Shown here piece after piece: positions 7,584 to 14,117 of a stretch of 23,880 nucleotides of DNA. The stretch's first letter is position 1. Each line of letters starts with the position of its first letter. The stretch lies in contig CAISYX010000056.1 in NCBI GenBank assembly GCA_903889815.1, positions 1 to 23,880 of the forward strand. Direction: 5' to 3'. This stretch comes from an uncultured Gammaproteobacteria bacterium. GTDB lineage: Bacteria; Pseudomonadota; Gammaproteobacteria; Pseudomonadales; Pseudohongiellaceae. The notes under the pieces are model-generated. The model was not told where the DNA came from, ran no database searches, and saw only the letters and a list, made by a program, of their open reading frames with translations. The position numbers were made by a program, and so were the translations under genes.

Positions 7584-10500
7584 TCAGGGGGCCGTACTGC
7601 CTGCCCCGTTGTTCTCGGACAGCACGCGATAATACTCCTCCACGAGGCGTCGGTATTGATCGGGCACGTCTTCGTCAGCCGAGGCGTAGAGTTTCTGGTT
7701 GATACGATCCATTTCCGCCTGTGCGCGAAGCGCCGCTTCCAGCTCAATGATCGGCTGCAGCAAGGCTTCGAACAGTTCGGGCTGACTGAGGAAATCCTCA
7801 ATGCCCTGGCGAGTGATCTCACTGCGGATGGAGCGTGCGTTGCCAAGGGCATTGGTGGTCCCGCCGGTACCTGGGCGACCATCGCCTCCAACCCCGCCAT
7901 TCTGGCTCTGGCCTGGTTGGCCACCCTGATTGCCGGCCTGCTGATTGCCCTGACCCTGCTGACCTTGTTGTCCCTGCTGACCTTGTTGTCCCTGCTGACC
8001 CTGCTGACCTTGTTGCCCCTGCTGACCGGGCTGCCCTGGCTGACCACCCTGCGCCAGCTGGCCTCGCTGGGCCGCCATACGCTCTGCCATCTGCTGTTGC
8101 TGCAACTGCTCGGCCAGTTGCTGGGAAAGCTGCTGGGAACGCTCCAGCTGCTCGCGCATCTGGGCAATGGACGCCTCACTCTGATCGCCGCCGCCATTCA
8201 GGGCCTGCGCCTCACGCTGCAGGGCCTGCATCTGTTCCATCAGTTCGGCGGCATCCCGGGCAGCCTGCTGGATAGGGTCTGCGGAGGTGGGTGTGCTGGC
8301 TGAGTTCATGGCCTGCAGGCTGGCGCCAAGCTCGTTGAGGGATTCGCCAATCTCCTGCTCGATGTCCACCGCCAGATTCACCATGCCATTGCTGAGCACA
8401 CGACCACTGGTATCCATGGACTCGCGGATTGGCCGGATGGCGCGACTCGCCTGCTGAGCCTGGGACAGCAATTGCTGATCTTCGTTTTCACCGCGGGCAA
8501 TGATGGCCCGGAGCATTTTTTCGATCTCTTCCAGCTCGCGGCGCTGCTGTTGCTGAGTGGCGACCAGATCCTGCAGATTCTCGCTGTCACGGGTGGTCTG
8601 GCGGGTCTGACCCAGGCCCTGCTCGCGGTTGGCCGCCTGCAGTGCCTGCTGCAGCTCACGCTGCTCTTCAAGCAATTGCTGGCCGCGCTGGGCGGCGTTC
8701 TGCGCCAGCTGGCTGACGGAGGTGTTCTGCTGCGCCTGCATCTGGCGCTGCTGCTCGCGCAGGCTTTCCAGCGCGCGCTGACTGCGGGCAGCGGCCTGTG
8801 CGGGCGAATCGGCCTGAGCGGCTTCCGCCATCTGTTGCGCGGCCCGGTCGAGCTGGCTCTGACCGTCCTGCCCGCCGGACTGTTGCCCGCCCTGCTGAGC
8901 TGTCTGCTGCTGTCCGTCCTGCTGGCCTGGAGACGACTGCCCTCCGGACGCACCGGCCTGCTGTGACTGACCGCTCTGCTGGGACTGACCCGACTGCTGG
9001 GACTGTCCCACCTGACCGCCCTGCTGCCCCTGGGCGCCTGGCTGCTGCTGACTTTGCTGGCCCTGCTGGCCGCCCTGCTGACGGGACAACTGCTGCGACA
9101 ACTGCGCCACTTCCTGGCTGAGCTGCTCCTGTTCACGTTGCAGGCGCTCCAGCTCGCGGCGACGCTGCTCTTCGGTCATGTTCTCCATGCGTCGAGCCAG
9201 ATCGCGCTGGGCACGGGTCAGCCCTTCCTGACGACGCGCCAGTTCTTCCAGCTTGTTCTCTTCCTCGGTGGCTTGCGCACCGCCTGCCCCGCCGGCACTT
9301 TGTGGCGTCTCGTAGCGGTTCTCCAGCTGCCCCATTTCCATCTCGAACAACTCGCGCAGGTCTTCCCGCTCCTGCTGCTCCCCGCCGCCGCCCCCGCCCC
9401 CGCCGCCTGCCTGCTGGGTGCTGATATCAGTGCGATTGATATCGGCCTCTGCCTTCAGAATGAACTGCAACGCCACCTGCTCGGGCTTCAGCGCACTGGT
9501 GACCTGCTGTTTCTCCAGCTCGGCAATGGCAAGGTTCATCTGCTCGATGGCCTGCTGCAGATTCAGCACGGCATTGTCGTAACTGTCATCGGAAAAATTC
9601 AGGCGCTCGGCCAGTCGCTCGATGGACTGCTGCGCCCGTGTGGTGGCTTCAGCCTGGGACTCGGCGATGATGCCGATATCCGTTGCCAGAGCCGCCGGAT
9701 CGGCATCCAGTGGCTGATTGCGCAGCTTCCAGGTGGCCGCGATGATGTCTTTCTGCAGAGTCACCAGCGCGCTGCTTTCGCCGCCACCCTGACCGCCCCC
9801 GCCACCACCGCCGCCCTGCTGGCCGCCGGCCCGCCGGAATTCCTGATCTGTGGGAACCACCTGCAGGAAATAGATGTCAGAGACGATTTCGGCGGGCCCG
9901 GCAAGACCATTGTTGTCAGCCAGCGTGAGGTAGTAGCTGACAAAGTCACCCGGGACAACGTCCAGGTCTTCAAGATAGATCATCTCAGCGCCGGAGATAC
10001 TGCGGGTCTGCTGCTCGGGCAGGAAGTCCACGGCCACTTCATCGGTGCCCACGACGTTGTAATGCAGGTTGAAGCGGCTCAGGCCATAGTCGTCACTGGC
10101 ATCGACTTCCAGCACCACCTCTTCCAGCGGCATCACATCCTGGTCGCGCCCCGGACTCTTGAGCACCAGCTCGGGGGGCTCGTCGGGAATCGCACGGATG
10201 AAATAATCCAGAGGGTCCAGGCTCTCCAGATCCTCGAAGTCACGGGCAACGATGCGGTACACGCTGTCCTGTGCCACGGTGAAGCTGGCCTTGCCGACGC
10301 TGCCGTCGATGCTCAGCGGGATGCTCTCGTAACCCGAGCCTTCCTGGAATTCAATGCTGGCGGTTTCGATGTTCTTGTTGAAGGTGACCTGCAGTTCCAC
10401 CTGTGTGCCCTCCGGCACCAGCATGTCCCCTGCGTCTGTCTCTGCATTGTTCTCAATGCCGGTGTATTCCGGGTAGGCATAGGCCACATCGATCTGCTCC

Positions 10501-11408
10501 ACCCGCGGCAGGTCGTACACCGTGATGCGGAACTGCTCGGAGCGCTGCTCACCGTTCTGTTCGAAATTGACGTAATAGACCAGGTCTTCCTGCACGGATG
10601 GCAGGAAATAGCTGTAGCTGGCACTGTCACTGCCACTGGCATCCTGCAGCATCGACAGGTCCTGCCAGTTGACATTGTCGCTTTGAATGCGCAGCTGAAT
10701 TTCGCTGGGCATGGCATTGGTCACGCGCGCGACGATAGTGGCGGCCTCGCCTCGCTGCATGGCGATATCGCCGGGCTCCAGCGTGATTTCGATGTCACGC
10801 GGGACCTCGATCACCACCGCCGGCGCCTCAGGATCGGCGGCAAACGGCCAGAACAGGCGGCTGGCGGCCGAAAGCATGACTTCGGAAAGCATGAGCGCCA
10901 CAACGGCGACGCCCAGTGTCGCCGCCGCTCCGCTCAGCGAAATCCAGGACACTTTCGACTCAGCCACGCGGTCTACCCGCGCCTGCTGCTCCTGTACATG
11001 GGCCTCGGCATCGGCCCAGAGTTGACGCACGAACTGCTGCGACACGCCGCTGCGGGTGGCAGATTGTTCGTCGGAGGTAAATTCAAGCGAGGTGAGGAGG
11101 CGTTGTTCGAGGTCAGGAATGCGGTCTTCTACAAAATGCGCCAGCGTCTGATCATCACTCTGCAGTCGGCGCAGTCGGCCGGACGTGAACCAGATGGCGC
11201 CCGCGATGCCAGCCAGAAGCAGGACGAAGAGCAGCACGGCAACAGCGCGCCCGGGTTCCAGCAGCGCTTCGATGCCACTGAGCAGCAAGGCCCAGGCCGT
11301 GACGGCAATGACGGCCAGGCTGACATGATGCAGGGCATAGAGCCGGTTGCGACGACGACGGATATTGCTGAGGGTCTGGCGCAGATTTTCGAGTGTGGGA
11401 GATGCCAT
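7584..11408 (-). CDS. DUF4175-like membrane protein with Gln/Gly-rich collagen-like tail
   Basis: This 1274-residue protein opens the operon. It has three membrane helices near the N-terminus (about 29-47, 54-74 and 156-180), with a Leu/Asp-rich cytoplasm-type segment between the second and third. A long beta-rich extracytoplasmic region (about 190-520) includes DASDDYGLSRFNLHY and DNNGLAGPAEIVSD, typical of DUF4175. The C-terminal half is predicted coiled coil and low complexity: poly-Gly runs near 535 and 665, a Gln/Ser/Gly-rich stretch at about 775-850, and tandem Gly-Gln-Gln triplets at about 1120-1160. The closing segment (SIRSEITRQGIEDFL onward) is ordered. DUF4175 has no established function. 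The start ATG at 11408 has only a weak purine stretch (AAGAAG) upstream. Sidedness of the tail is inferred, not seen. Confidence 0.8.
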   Translation of the reverse strand: MASPTLENLRQTLSNIRRRRNRLYALHHVSLAVIAVTAWALLLSGIEALLEPGRAVAVLLFVLLLAGIAGAIWFTSGRLRRLQSDDQTLAHFVEDRIPDLEQRLLTSLEFTSDEQSATRSGVSQQFVRQLWADAEAHVQEQQARVDRVAESKVSWISLSGAAATLGVAVVALMLSEVMLSAASRLFWPFAADPEAPAVVIEVPRDIEITLEPGDIAMQRGEAATIVARVTNAMPSEIQLRIQSDNVNWQDLSMLQDASGSDSASYSYFLPSVQEDLVYYVNFEQNGEQRSEQFRITVYDLPRVEQIDVAYAYPEYTGIENNAETDAGDMLVPEGTQVELQVTFNKNIETASIEFQEGSGYESIPLSIDGSVGKASFTVAQDSVYRIVARDFEDLESLDPLDYFIRAIPDEPPELVLKSPGRDQDVMPLEEVVLEVDASDDYGLSRFNLHYNVVGTDEVAVDFLPEQQTRSISGAEMIYLEDLDVVPGDFVSYYLTLADNNGLAGPAEIVSDIYFLQVVPTDQEFRRAGGQQGGGGGGGGQGGGESSALVTLQKDIIAATWKLRNQPLDADPAALATDIGIIAESQAEATTRAQQSIERLAERLNFSDDSYDNAVLNLQQAIEQMNLAIAELEKQQVTSALKPEQVALQFILKAEADINRTDISTQQAGGGGGGGGGEQQEREDLRELFEMEMGQLENRYETPQSAGGAGGAQATEEENKLEELARRQEGLTRAQRDLARRMENMTEEQRRRELERLQREQEQLSQEVAQLSQQLSRQQGGQQGQQSQQQPGAQGQQGGQVGQSQQSGQSQQSGQSQQAGASGGQSSPGQQDGQQQTAQQGGQQSGGQDGQSQLDRAAQQMAEAAQADSPAQAAARSQRALESLREQQRQMQAQQNTSVSQLAQNAAQRGQQLLEEQRELQQALQAANREQGLGQTRQTTRDSENLQDLVATQQQQRRELEEIEKMLRAIIARGENEDQQLLSQAQQASRAIRPIRESMDTSGRVLSNGMVNLAVDIEQEIGESLNELGASLQAMNSASTPTSADPIQQAARDAAELMEQMQALQREAQALNGGGDQSEASIAQMREQLERSQQLSQQLAEQLQQQQMAERMAAQRGQLAQGGQPGQPGQQGQQGQQGQQGQQGQQGQQGQQGQGNQQAGNQGGQPGQSQNGGVGGDGRPGTGGTTNALGNARSIRSEITRQGIEDFLSQPELFEALLQPIIELEAALRAQAEMDRINQKLYASADEDVPDQYRRLVEEYYRVLSENNGAGSTAP
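7925..8050 (-). repeat. Tandem 9-bp repeat coding Gly-Gln-Gln triplets
   Basis: Units resembling CCTGCTGAC / CTTGTTGTC on the plus strand recur with a period of 9 bases. They encode consecutive Gly-Gln-Gln (and Gly-Gln-Pro) triplets in the DUF4175-like protein. Third-base differences among units (ttg/ctg, gtc/gac) show that the array is not perfectly identical. Such arrays commonly vary in copy number by slippage. Confidence 0.85.
8925..9085 (-). repeat. Gln/Ser/Gly low-complexity repeat in the DUF4175-like gene
   Basis: Repeated codon blocks encode GQSQQS units followed by Gln/Gly-rich sequence, roughly residues 775-828 of the protein. The DNA carries recurring CTGCTGGGACTGACC-like units on the plus strand. 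It is separate from the GQQ array about 0.9 kb away. Confidence 0.7.
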
Positions 11409-11619
11409 GTCGGTTCTTCTTGTCTCTGCAAAAACGTGATTGTCGCTACCGTAACAAGTCCTTGCCGCATTCCTGAAAATGCGCCCTTAAAGCCTGCTCC
11501 AAACATGCCGGGGTTGGCACAACTATCCCACTAACCGCGCAGCGAAAGCAAGCAACGGTAAGCCTGTAGGGGAGACCGAACCGGCCCGGCAAGTCTTTCT
11601 CGCCGGCTCAGCTATTTGT

Positions 11620-11676
11620 GACCAGCGCCTGCAGCGGTGAGCTGATTCGCTCGGGCAGGCCTTGCAGCCGCTGGTC
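11620..11676. promoter_or_regulatory. Nested dyad upstream of the glycosyltransferase promoter
   Basis: GACCAGCG (11620-11627) and CGCTGGTC (11669-11676) are a perfect 8-bp inverted repeat. Inside them CCTGC (11628-11632) pairs with GCAGG (11655-11659), and GAGC (11639-11642) pairs with GCTC (11649-11652). CAGCGG (11632-11637) can alternatively pair with CCGCTG (11668-11673). The dyad ends seven bases before the predicted -35 box, so it may be an operator rather than part of the transcript. Function is inferred. Confidence 0.4.
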
Positions 11677-11682
11677 CATTGA

Positions 11683-11711
11683 TTGACCGAGCAGGATGAC
11701 ATCGCTAGATT
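11683..11711 (+). promoter_or_regulatory. Predicted sigma70 promoter for the glycosyltransferase gene
   Basis: TTGACC (11683-11688; five of six consensus bases) is followed by a 17-base spacer and TAGATT (11706-11711; four of six). Transcription would begin near 11718, leaving a leader of about 24 bases before the ATG at 11742. Confidence 0.5.
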
Positions 11712-11741
11712 GCATGCTTTTCCTGCGCGATAGAACCGATC

Positions 11742-12881
11742 ATGAAAGGATTGCTGTTGTCTGCGTACGACGCGGAGAGTCACCGCGTCTGGCGGGAAAA
11801 TCTGTACGCGATGCTGCCGCAGATCGAATGGACCACGTTGACACTGCCGCCACGCTATTTTCCGTGGCGGGTGCGGGGCAACAGTCTGACCTGGGCATTC
11901 AACCATCGGCCTGCGCTGACAGACAATCACGACTTCCTGCTCTGCACGTCCATGACCGACCTGTCTGCGCTGCGGGGATTCGTACCCGGTCTCGCCCATC
12001 TTCCAACCATCGTCTACTGCCACGAAAACCAGTTTGCCTACCCAGAGAACCCCGACCCGCAAGCGGCGCGCACCAACCCGGTGGAACCCCAGATGCTCAG
12101 CCTCTACACCGCCCTGTGTGCTGACCGGCTGGTGTTCAACAGTGCCTGGAATCAACGCAGCTTTCTGGACGGCGCGGCCGCCCTGCTGCACAAGTTGCCT
12201 GACCATGTGCCCGACGGGCTGCTGGCGCGCCTTGCCAGTTCTACTGTGCTGCCTGTCCCGCTTGCTCCTGCGCTGTTCCAGCCACGGCGCCCGAGAGGGG
12301 AACCCGATGTGCTGAACATTGTCTGGAATCACCGCTGGGAATATGACAAGGGTCCGTCACTGCTGTGCGCCATGGTCGACGCCCTTGTGGCACGCGGACT
12401 GCGGTTTCGATTGCACCTGCTGGGTCAGCGTTTTCGACAGGCACCGGCGGAATTCGCAGCGCTGCAGTCGAGGCTGGCGCACTGGTACACACTTGCCGGC
12501 ATTGCGCCTGGCATAACCGGATTCATCGAAGACAGGAACGAATACCGGGAATTGCTGGCCCGCAGTGATGTGGTGCTGAGTACGGCCCTGCACGACTTTC
12601 AAGGCCTGGCAGTACTGGAATCCAGCGCGCTTGGCTGTGCTGCGCTCGCCCCGCGGCGACTGGTGTACCCCGAGTATCTCGGTGAGGAGAGCCTCTATGC
12701 GGGCACGGGCACCGTGGCAGAACAGGCTGCCAGTGCCGCCACGCGACTGTGCGACTGGGCTGAGCGCAAACGTGCAGGCGAGGCACTGCCCCTGGCCATG
12801 CTCGAACCCTTTCATCCGCTGACCTTGCGCTCCCGATACGAGGGCCTCATTCACTCACTGTTCAGCCAGCCGGCGGCATGA
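11742..12881 (+). CDS. DUF3524/GTDC1-type glycosyltransferase, candidate tRNA-queuosine mannosyltransferase
   Basis: This 379-residue protein is similar along its whole length to the DUF3524 / GT4-like family that includes animal GTDC1 (QTMAN), which transfers mannose from GDP-mannose to queuosine 34 of tRNA-Asp. Visible hallmarks are the N-terminal LLLSAYDAESHRVWRENL (residues 4-21), the TIVYCHENQFAYP motif, and NSAWNQRSFLDG. In the nucleotide-sugar-binding half there are VWNHRWEYDKGP and a terminal LHDFQGLAVLESSALGC, resembling the EX7E region of GT-B enzymes. No signal sequence is present, so a cytoplasmic enzyme is expected. The start has a weak Shine-Dalgarno, but its N-terminus fits the family. 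The sugar and acceptor in this bacterium are inferred. The presence of tgt in the same window supports a tRNA-queuosine target. Confidence 0.82.
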   Translation: MKGLLLSAYDAESHRVWRENLYAMLPQIEWTTLTLPPRYFPWRVRGNSLTWAFNHRPALTDNHDFLLCTSMTDLSALRGFVPGLAHLPTIVYCHENQFAYPENPDPQAARTNPVEPQMLSLYTALCADRLVFNSAWNQRSFLDGAAALLHKLPDHVPDGLLARLASSTVLPVPLAPALFQPRRPRGEPDVLNIVWNHRWEYDKGPSLLCAMVDALVARGLRFRLHLLGQRFRQAPAEFAALQSRLAHWYTLAGIAPGITGFIEDRNEYRELLARSDVVLSTALHDFQGLAVLESSALGCAALAPRRLVYPEYLGEESLYAGTGTVAEQAASAATRLCDWAERKRAGEALPLAMLEPFHPLTLRSRYEGLIHSLFSQPAA

Positions 12882-12985
12882 TTGCGATACCTGCAACGGG
12901 GAGAAAGGCCTTGTACGGTCTGCTGCTTCGACGCTAAAGTTCAGAACAATTCCGGACCGGCCTGGCGCCTGGTTCACCCTCGTTG

Positions 12986-12991
12986 AAGGAG
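12986..12991 (+). promoter_or_regulatory. Ribosome binding site of the MltB-type gene
   Basis: AAGGAG lies five bases before the ATG at 12997 and fixes the start. It is one of the best Shine-Dalgarno matches in the window. Confidence 0.75.
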
Positions 12992-12996
12992 CAGTC

Positions 12997-14112
12997 ATGA
13001 CGATCGTACGCAAGGGTCTGTTTGGTATTTCCACTCTCTCGGCAGCACTGGCTGCGGCGCTGCTGCAAGCCCAGACCCTTGCGCCAGCCGGGCCGGCTGC
13101 CACCGTGGCAACCGATGCACCAGAGGAACAGGCAACACCCGAGGCGGTGGACGACACCGCCGCGTTTCAGGCCTGGCTCGTGGAATTTCGCGCGGAGGCA
13201 CTGACCCGCGGCATTCGTGCGCAAACCCTCGACGCCATCCTTCCCACCATTGAGCAACAACGTCGCGTCATTCAAGCCGACCGTGCCCAGGCAGAGTTCG
13301 TCGAAACCTACGCCGATTACCTGGAACGGGTCAGCCCGCGGCGCATCGAAATGGGCCAGGCGTTGTTCGCTGAGCAGGGTGCCATGCTGGAAGCCGCGTC
13401 GGCGCCCTACAACGTGCAACCGCGTTTTGTCGCCGCCGTGCTGGGCATGGAAAGCAACTACGGCACGTTCCCCATTACAGAGCCACTGTTCAATGTGGTC
13501 GCGACACTGGCTTTCGACAGCCGGCGCGGCGAGCAATTCCGCGCTGAACTGTTTGCGGCATTCGAGATTGTGGACAAAGGCTACGCCACGCCGGAGATGA
13601 TGAAGAGTTCCTGGGCCGGTGCACTGGGAGCGCCGCAGTTCATGCCGGGCAGCTATCTGCGCCTGGCCGTGGATCAGGATGGCGATGGGCGACGGGACCT
13701 GTGGAACATGGGCCCGGACGTGATTGGCTCAGTTGCCAATTATCTGCAATCCACGGGCTGGCAGGAAAATCAGACCTGGGGCCGCGTCGTGAGCCTGCCT
13801 CCCGGCGGCGAGCAGTCACTGCCCGAACCGCAGAACGAAGGACTGGACCCGGACGCGACCTGTCGTCGCTACACGACCATGGGAGCCTGGCGAGACCTGA
13901 GTGACTGGCAGGAGCTGGGAGTGCGCAAGGCCGATGGCACAGACCTGCCCACGCGCCCGCTGGCGGCAGCGCTGATCATTGGCGATGAGGGGGATGACAA
14001 GGGCTATCTGGTGTATCGCAACTTCTGTTCACTCCTGCGCTACAACCCTTCCTTCAAATATGCGCTGGGCGTCAGCCTCTTGTCCGACGCCATCGCAGGC
14101 GTTGAGGACTGA
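12997..14112 (+). CDS. MltB-type lytic murein transglycosylase
   Basis: This 371-residue protein cleaves the MurNAc-GlcNAc bond of peptidoglycan, forming 1,6-anhydro-MurNAc, in the periplasm. It has a signal sequence (about residues 5-26) with no lipobox cysteine, so it is likely soluble rather than a lipoprotein like E. coli MltB. The SLT_2 family signature is clear: FVAAVLGMESNYG with catalytic Glu152, then GALGAPQFMPGSY, the AVDQDGDGRRDLW loop and DVIGSVANYLQSTGW. The final SLLRYNPSFKYALGVSLLSDAI matches the family end. There is no C-terminal peptidoglycan-binding domain. The stop is five bases from that of the convergent MltD-type gene. A weak promoter may lie in the 115-bp gap upstream but is not convincing. 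Confidence 0.92.
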   Translation: MTIVRKGLFGISTLSAALAAALLQAQTLAPAGPAATVATDAPEEQATPEAVDDTAAFQAWLVEFRAEALTRGIRAQTLDAILPTIEQQRRVIQADRAQAEFVETYADYLERVSPRRIEMGQALFAEQGAMLEAASAPYNVQPRFVAAVLGMESNYGTFPITEPLFNVVATLAFDSRRGEQFRAELFAAFEIVDKGYATPEMMKSSWAGALGAPQFMPGSYLRLAVDQDGDGRRDLWNMGPDVIGSVANYLQSTGWQENQTWGRVVSLPPGGEQSLPEPQNEGLDPDATCRRYTTMGAWRDLSDWQELGVRKADGTDLPTRPLAAALIIGDEGDDKGYLVYRNFCSLLRYNPSFKYALGVSLLSDAIAGVED

Positions 14113-14117
14113 ACCCG

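Larger units (their letters stand above)
11409..11741. other. Divergent intergenic region, 333 bp
   Basis: This stretch separates the six-gene minus-strand operon from the plus-strand glycosyltransferase gene. Its right half holds a nested dyad (11620-11676) and a sigma70-like promoter (11683-11711). In the left half I looked for a minus-strand promoter for the operon and found no convincing -35/-10 pair. I see no small gene or RNA gene in it. The open frames that cross it are antisense shadows of neighbouring genes. Confidence 0.7.

Noticed and set aside
9054..11534. An 826-codon open frame on the plus strand opposite the DUF4175-like gene
   Set aside because: The minus-strand frame has membrane helices and recognisable domain content and joins a tight operon. 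The plus-strand frame has no recognisable domain and is rich in Leu, His, Gln and Arg, as expected for an antisense shadow of GC-rich, Gln-rich coding DNA.
11582..11608. CCGGC...GCCGG hairpin in the 333-bp intergenic region as a terminator
   Set aside because: The arms are only five bases, with an 11-base loop and no T-run, and no gene ends nearby that would need it.
11523..12332. Minus-strand frame overlapping the glycosyltransferase gene and the intergenic region
   Set aside because: The plus-strand glycosyltransferase explains the region. The minus frame has no recognisable domain.
12911..12940. TTGTAC-18-TAAAGT as a promoter for the MltB-type gene
   Set aside because: Only three of six and four of six consensus bases match, with an 18-base spacer; this is too weak to list as a feature.
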